Below are positions 16,757 through 24,643 of a DNA stretch of 64,000 nucleotides, piece after piece. How positions within the stretch are numbered: position 1 is the stretch's first letter; every line of letters starts with the position of its first letter. Below the pieces are notes generated by a model. It had not been told where the DNA came from and made no database searches. It worked only from the letters and a program-made list of their open reading frames with translations. Position numbers and translations under genes: made by a program. This DNA is from Nereida sp. MMG025 (GTDB taxonomy: Bacteria > Pseudomonadota > Alphaproteobacteria > Rhodobacterales > Rhodobacteraceae): the NCBI RefSeq assembly GCF_021654165.1, contig NZ_JAKFZN010000008.1, positions 1 through 64,000 on the forward strand, read 5' to 3'.

Positions 16757-18121
16757 CTATGTCAGGCCGTCTTTGAAATCGCCCACCAAACCATTGATCA
16801 GATTGGTGCGCTTACCAGCCCAAACCGCGCCTGCAACAACCAGAAGGTTCGCCGCAATCGCCGCCGCCAGAATACCCGCGTATCCAAAGACCATCACGCC
16901 GACCCACGCCAGCGGCAGATACACAAACAATACGCGCCCCGCGCTAAGCGACATCGCATAAAGCGCCTTTGACCGCGCATTCAGGGCCGCATTCATCGTG
17001 ACCAGAACACCGTAACCAAAAAGCGACCAAGACACGATTTGCAAATATTGCGTGGCATACCCCGCCTCTTCTTGGGAAGGCGCGATCATCCCCGCAATCC
17101 AAGGTGCCGCGAGAGATAGAATGACCGACAGCGCCAAGCCATACCCCACACAGACCGCCCATGCACTGGCCACAGCCGCACGCGCCCGGGCGGGTTTGTC
17201 CGCCCCCCAGTTTTGCCCCACGACAGGCCCAATCCCCGATGACAGCGCCAGCAAAACCACCAGCGCCACAGATTGCACGCGCGTCGCGGCGCCAAAACCT
17301 GCCACCGCCGCATCGCCCAACGTGGCCACAGCCGCCGTCACCGCCGCCATTCCCGCGGGGTTAATCGCATTGGACAGCGCCGCTGGCCCACCGACAGAAC
17401 CAAGCTCTTTGACCGATGCACCAACGTCTTTTGACGGCGAACACCCCCACACCAGTCGGCCCGCGCGCACAGCTAAAGCGACAACAACACCCGCACCCAA
17501 AACGCGCGACATCAACGTCGACAGCGCCGCGCCACCTGTGCCGAAGTCAGGGATGATGCCCCATCCGAAAATCACAATCGGGTTCAGCCCAATGTTCACA
17601 ACAGCCGCCATCACCATGATCGCAGCTGCGGTAAAGCTGTCGCCATAGGCGCGGTAGACCGAATTCGTGATCATCATGACCACCAGAAACGGAAACGACA
17701 GGCACCACAACGGCACATATTTTGAAATTTCGGCCAGAACATCGGGTGACGCGCCCATCAGCCTAAACAAAGGCACATGGCCAATCCAGAACACCAACGC
17801 CGCCAAAGCGCCCAACATCGTGCCAAACACAACTGCATGCAACGCAAGCCGCTCGGGTGCACCGTCATCATCACCGCGCCCGATCGCTTGGGACACCGCA
17901 CTATTGGCCCCCGCAGAGGCCCCAATCGCCAGCGAGGTAATCGCGGTTGTCACCGGATAAATATACCCCACCGCCGCCAGCGGCGCGCCGCCAAGCTGAC
18001 CCAGAAAATAGGCATCCGCGATCCCGACACTCAGAACCGCCAAAATGCCCACCGACATGGGGGCGGACATCACTGTCAGGGCCCAAAACACGGACCCTTG
18101 CGTCAAATCCCGCTGCGCCAT
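16757..18121 (-). CDS. MATE-family efflux transporter
   Basis: 454 aa with 12 predicted membrane segments in two homologous halves. The MATE landmarks are PMSVGILAVLSVGIADAYFL near residue 20 and, in the second half, the GIGPVVGQNWGA segment near residue 300 (MATE-typical P-x-x-GQN). It would export cationic organic compounds using a sodium or proton gradient. The ATG overlaps the stop of the Crp/Fnr gene (TAATG), so both come from one transcript and the regulator may control the pump. Confidence 0.92.
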   Translation of the reverse strand: MAQRDLTQGSVFWALTVMSAPMSVGILAVLSVGIADAYFLGQLGGAPLAAVGYIYPVTTAITSLAIGASAGANSAVSQAIGRGDDDGAPERLALHAVVFGTMLGALAALVFWIGHVPLFRLMGASPDVLAEISKYVPLWCLSFPFLVVMMITNSVYRAYGDSFTAAAIMVMAAVVNIGLNPIVIFGWGIIPDFGTGGAALSTLMSRVLGAGVVVALAVRAGRLVWGCSPSKDVGASVKELGSVGGPAALSNAINPAGMAAVTAAVATLGDAAVAGFGAATRVQSVALVVLLALSSGIGPVVGQNWGADKPARARAAVASAWAVCVGYGLALSVILSLAAPWIAGMIAPSQEEAGYATQYLQIVSWSLFGYGVLVTMNAALNARSKALYAMSLSAGRVLFVYLPLAWVGVMVFGYAGILAAAIAANLLVVAGAVWAGKRTNLINGLVGDFKDGLT

Positions 18122-18849
18122 TACAAAAACGGCCGCTTCAAAAGGGGCTCAAGCTCAACCTCAGCCAAATCCGCCAAGGCCTTTACGTCGTTCACCTGCA
18201 AGGCCTTGTCCGACCACGAAGCAACCTGGGTGTCGCGCAACCGCGCAAGGGTTTTGTTGGTATGCACAAGCGACAGTCCCAACGCATCCGCCAGATCCTG
18301 CTGGCGAAACGGAAACGGCATCTTGGATCGGCGCACCAACCCAAGCGCGTCCCCGCGTTGAAACATCTTTAGCAAGGCCCACGCCACCGCCTGCATCGCT
18401 GTGCGCTGGCCGACAGTGGCCAAGGTATCGCCCAAAAAATGTTCTTCTGTCGCGGCGATCCACGTCAGATCATACCCTCGATCAGGATGCGTTTTGATGA
18501 AATTGAAAAATTCGGATCGGTCAAACACACACAGCGTCATGGAGGTCGTTGCTTCGACGGAATGTTGCATCTCACCCAACACACCGGCCTGAAGCCCTAC
18601 AAAGTCGCCGGGAAACACAAAGTTAATCACCTGGCGTTCGCCATTGGGCAGCACGGTGTAACGCAACCCCATGCCGCGCAGCGCCGTATACAGCTGCGGC
18701 GCGCTGGACCCTTGCATCAAAATAGGCGTTCCCGCCTCAATCGTCATTTCCCCTGATTTGAATTTCTGCGTGGCAGCGCGCTGCTCTGGCGTCACCTTTT
18801 TGAACAAATCACGTTCGTGCAGCGGACATGTTTCACAATGTGTGGCCAT
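18121..18849 (-). CDS. Crp/Fnr-family transcriptional regulator
   Basis: 242 aa: N-terminal cyclic-nucleotide-binding-like beta barrel (LPNGERQVINFVFPGDFVG near residue 68), dimerisation helix, and a C-terminal winged helix (RQQDLADALGLSLVHTNKTLARL near residue 180). The N terminus holds two cysteines (HCETCPLHERD), but not the four-Cys pattern of canonical FNR iron-sulfur sensors. GAGG lies before the ATG. In operon with the MATE pump. A near-match to the EcfG promoter (GGAAC-N16-GATT, 18876-18900) lies 27 bases upstream and is probably too degenerate to count. Confidence 0.9.
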   Translation of the reverse strand: MATHCETCPLHERDLFKKVTPEQRAATQKFKSGEMTIEAGTPILMQGSSAPQLYTALRGMGLRYTVLPNGERQVINFVFPGDFVGLQAGVLGEMQHSVEATTSMTLCVFDRSEFFNFIKTHPDRGYDLTWIAATEEHFLGDTLATVGQRTAMQAVAWALLKMFQRGDALGLVRRSKMPFPFRQQDLADALGLSLVHTNKTLARLRDTQVASWSDKALQVNDVKALADLAEVELEPLLKRPFL

Positions 18850-18925
18850 TTTTTCCTCTTTCTATGTCATAGATTAATCCGCGATGGCCCCTTTGGTTCC
18901 ATAATGACATGGGAAGAGGGTAAAA

Positions 18926-19255
18926 ATGCGTATCGTTATTGTCGAAAGAGATCCGTTTGTCCGCGCCGATCTGTCAGAGGCGCTCATCGAATTTGCGGCA
19001 GCGGATGATATCACCACCTTTGAAACGGCAGGGCCTCTTTTGGATCAACGCCCGTTTTCCCTTCTTTTGTGGGACGCAGTGGGCACAAACGCCGAAATTC
19101 TATCGCTGTGCAACCGTATGGGCGCCGCCGTGATTTGCACAAACGACCCGTCAAACGACACACTGCCGGGCATCACCTATCTGCCACGCCCTTTCACCGA
19201 CATCGCAATCCGCGACGTTGTTAAGCGCGCGATTAAAATGGAACAATCGGACTAG
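18926..19255 (+). CDS. Stand-alone degenerate receiver-domain protein
   Basis: 109 aa with the CheY-like beta/alpha pattern: acidic pocket IVERDPFVRADL at residues 4-15, LLLWDAVG at the phospho-Asp position (about residue 51), and YLPRPFTD where receivers have a conserved Lys-Pro, here Arg-Pro. Loss of the Lys and of one acidic pocket residue suggests altered or absent phosphorylation. No output domain. It is divergent from the Crp/Fnr gene, and the gdhA promoter overlaps its stop codon. GGAAGAGGG precedes the ATG. Confidence 0.75.
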   Translation: MRIVIVERDPFVRADLSEALIEFAAADDITTFETAGPLLDQRPFSLLLWDAVGTNAEILSLCNRMGAAVICTNDPSNDTLPGITYLPRPFTDIAIRDVVKRAIKMEQSD

Positions 19256-19264
19256 GCTGACGTT
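19240..19264 (+). promoter_or_regulatory. EcfG-type stress promoter of gdhA
   Basis: GGAAC at 19240-19244, 16-base spacer, CGTT at 19261-19264, 48 bases before the gdhA ATG. It overlaps the last codons of the receiver-domain gene. Confidence 0.65.
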
Positions 19265-19312
19265 AACTCCTGCGCCGCGCCCGCGGTGCCGCGACACGCA
19301 ATGGAGTTTTCA

Positions 19313-20656
19313 ATGACAGACCGACATGCCCTCACGCAGACATTCATGCAGCCCGTCACGGCGCGCAATTCAGGGCAGGACACGTTTCTCCAAGCAGTCG
19401 AAGAAGTCGCAGCAGACGTGCTGACCATTGAAAAGAACAACCCCGATTATGCCACCGCCAAAGTGCTTGAGCGATTGACCGAGCCTGACCGCGTCATCTC
19501 GTTTCGCGTGACTTGGGTGGATGATGCAGGCGATGTGCAAATTAACCGCGGCTGGCGCGTGCAAACCTGCAACGCCATCGGCCCCTATAAAGGCGGGCTG
19601 CGCTTTCACCCCTCTGTCACCCTGTCCGATCTCAAATTTCTGGGCTTTGAGCAGGTGTTCAAAAACGCGCTGACAGGTCTGCCCCTTGGCGGCGGCAAGG
19701 GCGGCGCGGATTTTGATCCCTCGGGCCGCAGCGATGGCGAAATCATGCGCTTTTGCCAAGCCTTTATGACCGAACTGTCACGCTACATCGGCCCTGACAT
19801 GGACGTGCCCGCAGGGGACATCAACGTCGGCACCCGCGAAATCGGATACCTCTTTGGGGCGTATAAATCGCTCAAAGGTCAATTCGAAGGGGCAATCACG
19901 GGCAAGGGGATGGCCTTTGGCGGCAGTGCAATGCGCGTCGAGGCTACAGGCTACGGCCTGATCTATTTTATCCAGGCCATGCTGGACCACGCAGGCGACA
20001 CCCTAAGCGGCAAACGCATCGCCATTTCGGGCAAAGGCAACGTCGCCACCCACGCAGCAGAAAAAGCGATTTGCGAAGATGGCATCGTCGTTACCCTGTC
20101 CGACACCTCTGGCACGCTGATTGCCGATGACGGTTTTAGCCAAGACGCTGTCGACTGGGTGAGAACGCAGAAACAAAAAGGCGCGGACATCTCTGACCCG
20201 CCCGCACATCTGAACCTGTCTTTTGAAAAAGATGCGCTGCCGTGGGATCAGTCCTTTGACATCGCCCTGCCCTGCGCCACCCAGAACGAGATCGACGCAA
20301 ATGCGGCACACTCCATCATCAACGCAGGGGCCATCATCCTGGCCGAAGGCGCAAACATGCCGCTTACCGCAGACGCTTTGGATAAAATCGCGCAATCAAA
20401 GATCACTTACGCACCGGGCAAAGCCTCCAACGCAGGCGGCGTTGCCATCTCGGGCCTCGAGATGAGCCAGAATGCCCACGGCCAGTTCGAAAGCGCCGAT
20501 GCGATTGACCAAAACCTCAAAAAGATCATGCAGGACATCCACGCCCGCGCTGCCGCCGAAGGGCGCGAGGACGGCAAAATCAACTATCGTCGCGGCGCAA
20601 ATGTCGCCGCCTACCGCAAAGTCGCGGATGCGATCACAGCATTCGGGGTGGTGTAA
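19313..20656 (+). CDS. gdhA: Hexameric NADP-type glutamate dehydrogenase
   Basis: 447 aa from ATG 19313 with GGAG six bases upstream; the frame extends to 19286 but those codons contain the ribosome site. Family motifs are GPYKGGLRFHP near residue 88, PLGGGKGGADFDP near residue 122 (catalytic Lys), DVPAGDINVG near 161 and the Rossmann loop ISGKGNVATHAAEK near 240. It makes glutamate from 2-oxoglutarate and ammonium. The length and motifs fit the NADP-dependent anabolic group. It is followed directly by a TPP enzyme gene, and a stress promoter lies upstream, unusual for central nitrogen assimilation. Confidence 0.93.
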   Translation: MTDRHALTQTFMQPVTARNSGQDTFLQAVEEVAADVLTIEKNNPDYATAKVLERLTEPDRVISFRVTWVDDAGDVQINRGWRVQTCNAIGPYKGGLRFHPSVTLSDLKFLGFEQVFKNALTGLPLGGGKGGADFDPSGRSDGEIMRFCQAFMTELSRYIGPDMDVPAGDINVGTREIGYLFGAYKSLKGQFEGAITGKGMAFGGSAMRVEATGYGLIYFIQAMLDHAGDTLSGKRIAISGKGNVATHAAEKAICEDGIVVTLSDTSGTLIADDGFSQDAVDWVRTQKQKGADISDPPAHLNLSFEKDALPWDQSFDIALPCATQNEIDANAAHSIINAGAIILAEGANMPLTADALDKIAQSKITYAPGKASNAGGVAISGLEMSQNAHGQFESADAIDQNLKKIMQDIHARAAAEGREDGKINYRRGANVAAYRKVADAITAFGVV

Positions 20657-22294
20657 ATGAGCGTTGAAAAAACAGGCGCACAGCTTTTCATCGGATGCCT
20701 TGAAACCGCTGGAATAGACACGATTTACGGCGTCCCCGGTGAAGAAAACACCGATGTCATGCTGGCCATCGAAGCCTCGGACATCCGCTTTGTCCTCACC
20801 CGCCATGAACAGGCCGCCGCTTTCATGGCATCTGTCTACGGCCGCCTGACAGGACGGCCCGCCGCGTGCCTGTCTACTCTTGGGCCGGGTGCCACGAACC
20901 TGCTGACAGGGGTCGCCGATGCCACGCTTGATTTCGCCCCGCTTGTGGCCATCACCGCCCAGGCCGACCGCTCGCGCGCGTTTCTGTCCGAAAGCCATCA
21001 GGTCATCGACCTTGAGGCGCTGTTTCAACCTGTCACCAAGGCCAGCCACACGCTCACCAACGCATCCGCCATGGCAGGTGTGATCGCACAGGCCGTGCGC
21101 CTGACAACCGCCCCGCGCCCCGGTGCCGTGCACCTGTCCCTGCCCGAAGATCTGGCCAAGCAGACCGTCAATCACACCCCCCTGCCCCAACCAGACACAC
21201 CCGATCCGCTGCCAGCCCCCCAAGCTGTTCTGGCCGCTATCGCACAAATCAAACAGGCATCGCGCCCGTTGATCATGGCAGGCAACGGGGTGATCCGCGC
21301 AAATGCCTCCGATATGCTCACCTATCTGGCCGAAAGCCTGAACATCCCCGTCGCCACCAGCTTTATGGCCTCTGGCATCCTGCCCAAAGATCACCCGCTG
21401 AACCTGTTTTGCGTGGGCCAACCCTTTCGCGACCATATCGACACCGCGCTGGAAGACGCCGATCTGATCATCGCCATAGGCTTTGACCCCATCGAATACC
21501 CGCCCCAAGCACTGACAGACGGGGGCCGCATCCCCGTTGTCGCCCTGAACGCCGCCCCCCTTGGGGCGGATGTCGGCTGGTCGCTTGGCGCGGAAATCAT
21601 CGGCGGTCTGGGCGCATCGCTCAAAGCCATTGCCGCAGGTCTGGACGGCCACGAATGGGACCTTGCCCCCGCGGCCAAACAGGCACGCGCCGCAATGCTG
21701 GATGACCTGACCACCAGCCGAACCAACACAGATGACACCACCTTTTATGCAGAAGACATCCTGCGCACCGTCGAAACCACGCTAACCGCCCAAGACACCG
21801 TTTTTTCAGGCGTCGGAACCCATAAGATGAAGGTCGCCCGCTCGCTCATTCCCAAACGCGCAGGCCAGATCATCATCGCCAACGGCTTGGCAGGCATGGG
21901 CCTTGCCCTGCCCGGTGCAATCGCCGCCGCCGATCTGTTGCGCGACAAAGACGGCCATGTTTTGGCCATCTGTGGCGACGGGGATGTGATGATGAATATT
22001 CAGGATATGGAAACTGCCACCCGCCTTGGCACCCCTCTGACCGTGATGGTCTGGGAAGACGGCGGTTACGGTCTGATCAAAGCCAAACAAGAGGACGAGG
22101 CCGACACCCATACGCCACTGGCCTTCGGCAATCCCGATTGGGCCGATCTGGCCCGCGCCTTTGCATGGCACCACCTTCCCGTCACCCGATTTGGCGATCT
22201 TTCAGATGCGCTGGCGAACGCCCGCGCCCACGACGGCCCTGTGCTGATGACACTGCAGGTGCGCTATGACGATCCACTCAGGGACCGCGCCTAA
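20657..22294 (+). CDS. Acetolactate-synthase-like thiamine diphosphate enzyme
   Basis: 545 aa with three-domain TPP architecture: N-terminal GVPGEENTDVM and the catalytic Glu in LTRHEQAAAF near residue 50, LGPGATNLLTGVADA near 77, and the C-terminal TPP/Mg motif GDGDVMMNIQDMETA near residue 445. Length and motifs fit acetolactate synthase large subunits of the catabolic or IlvB-like type; no regulatory subunit gene is adjacent, so another TPP decarboxylase or ligase is possible. The ATG follows the gdhA stop immediately, indicating one operon. Confidence 0.82.
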   Translation: MSVEKTGAQLFIGCLETAGIDTIYGVPGEENTDVMLAIEASDIRFVLTRHEQAAAFMASVYGRLTGRPAACLSTLGPGATNLLTGVADATLDFAPLVAITAQADRSRAFLSESHQVIDLEALFQPVTKASHTLTNASAMAGVIAQAVRLTTAPRPGAVHLSLPEDLAKQTVNHTPLPQPDTPDPLPAPQAVLAAIAQIKQASRPLIMAGNGVIRANASDMLTYLAESLNIPVATSFMASGILPKDHPLNLFCVGQPFRDHIDTALEDADLIIAIGFDPIEYPPQALTDGGRIPVVALNAAPLGADVGWSLGAEIIGGLGASLKAIAAGLDGHEWDLAPAAKQARAAMLDDLTTSRTNTDDTTFYAEDILRTVETTLTAQDTVFSGVGTHKMKVARSLIPKRAGQIIIANGLAGMGLALPGAIAAADLLRDKDGHVLAICGDGDVMMNIQDMETATRLGTPLTVMVWEDGGYGLIKAKQEDEADTHTPLAFGNPDWADLARAFAWHHLPVTRFGDLSDALANARAHDGPVLMTLQVRYDDPLRDRA

Positions 22295-22298
22295 ATCG

Positions 22299-22323
22299 GG
22301 AACAAATCCCGCACCCGCGCGTT
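22299..22323 (+). promoter_or_regulatory. EcfG-type stress promoter of dps
   Basis: GGAAC at 22299-22303, 16-base spacer, CGTT at 22320-22323, 29 bases before the dps ATG. Confidence 0.75.
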
Positions 22324-22352
22324 GGCTTTCCGAGACATAAAAGGAGATCATT

Positions 22353-22850
22353 ATGACAGACGCACTCAAAGTCGTTCCATCCTCAAACACCGTCGAAACA
22401 GGCGTGGTCGAGGTCAAAGCCATTGCAAATGGCCTTGCCGATGTGCTGGCCGATACCTATCGCCTCTTGTTCAAAACGCACGCCTATCACTGGAACGTCG
22501 AAGGTCCGCTGTTCTATTCGATCCACAATCTGACCGAAGAACAATACGAAGATATGTTCGCCGCCGCAGACGAGCTGGCAGAACGCATCCGCGCCTTGGG
22601 CCAACTGGCGCCCATGTCGCTTTCGGATATCATGAACCGCTCTGTTATCGAAGATCAGACCAAGCCGCTTTCGGCAGGTGACATGTGCCACGATCTGGCC
22701 GACGACCACGAACGCATCGCCCACCGCCTGCACGCACTGGTCGAAATGACAGAAGGGCGCCGCGATGTGGTGACAGAAGATCTGGCAACCGAGCGTTCGG
22801 CCTTCCACGAACAAGCCGCATGGATGCTGCGCGCCATCGCCAAACAATAA
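22353..22850 (+). CDS. dps: Dps-family DNA-binding ferritin-like protein
   Basis: 165 aa four-helix protein. The ferroxidase signature KTHAYHWNVEGPLFYSIH near residue 42 supplies the His and the following E-E-Q-Y-E-D-MF-A-A-A-D-E-LAERIR helix supplies the acidic ligands. It would store iron, detoxify peroxide and protect DNA in stationary phase. AAAGGAG precedes the ATG. Single-gene unit with its own EcfG-type promoter and a strong terminator. Confidence 0.95.
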   Translation: MTDALKVVPSSNTVETGVVEVKAIANGLADVLADTYRLLFKTHAYHWNVEGPLFYSIHNLTEEQYEDMFAAADELAERIRALGQLAPMSLSDIMNRSVIEDQTKPLSAGDMCHDLADDHERIAHRLHALVEMTEGRRDVVTEDLATERSAFHEQAAWMLRAIAKQ

Positions 22851-22889
22851 TTGCCTGAACGTTCCTCCCTCAAAACGTTCGTCCTCCCT

Positions 22890-22918
22890 CCCCGCCAGTT
22901 TGACTGGCGGGGTTTTTT
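22890..22918 (+). terminator. Intrinsic terminator of dps
   Basis: Perfect ten-pair stem CCCCGCCAGT / ACTGGCGGGG with TTG loop and a T6 tract. Confidence 0.95.
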
Positions 22919-22934
22919 ATTGCGCAGACATAAA

Positions 22935-22959
22935 AACGGCCCCGCACATGGGGGCCGTT
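22935..22959 (-). terminator. Intrinsic terminator of phyR
   Basis: On the minus strand AACGGCCCC / GGGGCCGTT stem, seven-base loop, then T-rich TTTTTA. Lies 26 bases past the phyR stop. Confidence 0.9.
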
Positions 22960-22984
22960 CAATACGTCTTTATTTTGGCGATTG

Positions 22985-23788
22985 TTACGCGTGCAATGTC
23001 TCGGTTGAAGCAAAGAACATCGCTTGGCTCACCGCTGATCGCACCTGCTCTTCGCGGTAGGGTTTTGAAATCAGGAAGGCAGGTTCTGGCTTGTCACCTG
23101 TCAGCAAACGCTCAGGGAAGGCCGTGATGAAAATGACTGGGCGCTCGCCCAAGGCGGCCAGAATATCGTTCACCGCATCAATACCCGATGAATTATCCGC
23201 CAGCTGGATATCGGCCAAAATCAGATCGGGCACATCACGTTTGGCCAGATCAACCGCGCCGTCACGCGTGCGGGCCACACCCGTCACACGGTGGCCCATA
23301 TCGGCCACGACGCTTTCCAGATCCATGGCAATAATCGCTTCATCCTCGATGATCATGACCGAACCTGAAATTGCGTCTTCCATCTCCGCGCGGGCCACAT
23401 TCAACAGATGCTCCGCCTCGCCCGCCTCAATCCCCATGATCTCGGCGACAGCGGATGTGCCAAAGTCCTCGATCGTGCTCAGCAACAGCGCCTCGCGCGT
23501 GTTTTCCGTCAGTTTTCCAAGCAGTTTCTGCGCACGCGCCTGCAACCCTGTGTCCCCGTCGCCAACGGGCGAGCCCGTCGTGCTCCAGATCGTGTGCAGC
23601 ACTTTGAACAGCCCCACACGCACGCTGCTGGCCGCTTCAACCGTCTCGCGGTCTTTCAAAACGGCTTCCAAAGTAACGGCCGCATAATGATCCCCTGACG
23701 TCTGATTACCCGTCAAAGCACGCCCGTAACGGCGCAGATATGGCAAAACCTCACTTACGGCTGCCGTAAAATCGGGGGAGTTTGTCAT
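22985..23788 (-). CDS. phyR: PhyR anti-anti-sigma response regulator
   Basis: 267 aa: an N-terminal EcfG-like sigma domain (residues 1-130, including LLSTIEDFGTSAVAEIMGIEAGEAEHLL) fused to a C-terminal receiver with acidic pocket IEDEAIIAMDLE near 147, phospho-Asp in LILADIQLADNS near 190 and the Lys in LISKPYREEQV near 247. This fusion is diagnostic of PhyR. Phosphorylated PhyR captures NepR and frees EcfG. Divergent from nepR-ecfG across a shared dual promoter. Confidence 0.97.
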   Translation of the reverse strand: MTNSPDFTAAVSEVLPYLRRYGRALTGNQTSGDHYAAVTLEAVLKDRETVEAASSVRVGLFKVLHTIWSTTGSPVGDGDTGLQARAQKLLGKLTENTREALLLSTIEDFGTSAVAEIMGIEAGEAEHLLNVARAEMEDAISGSVMIIEDEAIIAMDLESVVADMGHRVTGVARTRDGAVDLAKRDVPDLILADIQLADNSSGIDAVNDILAALGERPVIFITAFPERLLTGDKPEPAFLISKPYREEQVRSAVSQAMFFASTETLHA

Positions 23789-23815
23789 TTTTTTCCGTCC
23801 TTTTACATTTTTTAT

Positions 23816-23847
23816 GGAACCAAACGCGCCAATCCACGTTTGGTTCC
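23816..23847. promoter_or_regulatory. Symmetric divergent EcfG promoters between phyR and nepR
   Basis: A near-perfect dyad carries two complete promoters in 32 bases. Plus strand: GGAAC 23816-23820, N16, CGTT 23837-23840 toward nepR-ecfG. Minus strand: GGAAC 23847-23843, N16, CGTT 23826-23823 toward phyR. The arms are GGAACCAAACG and CGTTTGGTTCC. Both sides of the stress switch would be autoregulated by EcfG. Confidence 0.85.
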
Positions 23848-23891
23848 ACGCGACAGAATTATTTTTTCATCCTGACGAGGCAAGGATCCTG

Positions 23892-24062
23892 ATGACAAAG
23901 AAGCACCAAAGCAACGGCGATGACCCGATCGAAGCGAACCTGAAAAGGGTCTACGACGAGGTGATCAAAGAAGAGATCCCCGACAGGTTCAAAGATCTTC
24001 TGGCCCAACTCAAGGCGCAAGACGGATCCAAAGGCAACGACAGCGGCGGTGCCACACAATGA
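23892..24062 (+). CDS. nepR: NepR anti-sigma factor
   Basis: 56 aa from ATG 23892 (an extension to 23814 would start inside the promoter). The conserved NepR core IEANLKRVYDEVIKEEIPDRF lies at about residues 13-33 (20 residues or fewer quoted per motif: LKRVYDEVIKEEIPDRF), with the LLAQL helix after it. NepR sequesters EcfG until PhyR-P binds it. Its stop overlaps the EcfG start (ATGA), the standard nepR-ecfG arrangement. Confidence 0.95.
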   Translation: MTKKHQSNGDDPIEANLKRVYDEVIKEEIPDRFKDLLAQLKAQDGSKGNDSGGATQ

Positions 24063-24628
24063 GCAGCGCACAGGATAAAACCGATCCGCGCGACGAGCTG
24101 GTCGATCACCTGCCCGCAATGCGTGCCTTTGCAATGTCGCTGACCCGCAATTCGGCCACCGCCGACGATATGGTGCAAGACACGCTGGTCAAAGCATGGA
24201 CCAACATCGAAAAATTTCAGGCCGGCACCAACATGCGCGCCTGGCTTTTCACGATCCTGCGCAACACATTCTATTCCAACCGTCGCAAAGCCGTGCGCGA
24301 GGTGGCAGATATCGACGGTGTGTTCACCGATCAGCTGTCGCAAAAGCCCGATCACGATGGCCGCCTGCAAATGCGTGACTTCAACGTAGCCTTCGCGCAG
24401 CTTCCCGATGAACAACGCGAAGCGCTTGTGCTTGTCGGTGCCTCCGGCTTTTCTTATGAGGAAGCCGCCGAAACCTGCGGCGTCAAGGTCGGCACCATCA
24501 AAAGCCGCGTCAATCGGGGCCGCAAACGCCTGACCGAACTGCTGGACAGCAGCGACGACGAAGCGATGGAGCTGACAGATAGTGCAACAATGGCCGTCGT
24601 GGCCGACCGCGTAAACGGTTTGATGTAA
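24059..24628 (+). CDS. ecfG: EcfG-type general-stress sigma factor
   Basis: 189 aa ECF sigma factor. Region 2 is seen in SATADDMVQDTLVKAWTN and the following AWLFTILRNTFYSNRR; region 4 in LPDEQREALVLVGASGFSYE and GTIKSRVNRGRKRL. Position directly after nepR and beside phyR identifies it as the EcfG group. It should recognise GGAAC-N16/17-CGTT, of which this window has twelve copies. The C-terminal extension of about 35 residues is acidic. Confidence 0.96.
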   Translation: MSSAQDKTDPRDELVDHLPAMRAFAMSLTRNSATADDMVQDTLVKAWTNIEKFQAGTNMRAWLFTILRNTFYSNRRKAVREVADIDGVFTDQLSQKPDHDGRLQMRDFNVAFAQLPDEQREALVLVGASGFSYEEAAETCGVKVGTIKSRVNRGRKRLTELLDSSDDEAMELTDSATMAVVADRVNGLM

Positions 24629-24643
24629 AGACAGGACACTTCG

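Noticed and set aside
18876-18900. GGAAC-N16-GATT upstream of the Crp/Fnr gene
   Set aside because: The -10 part differs from CGTT at two positions, so I did not count it among the stress promoters.
20396-21652. Long minus-strand open frame of 418 codons across gdhA and the TPP-enzyme gene
   Set aside because: It is antisense to two enzymes with clear motifs and has a His/Gly/Cys-rich composition typical of a shadow frame.
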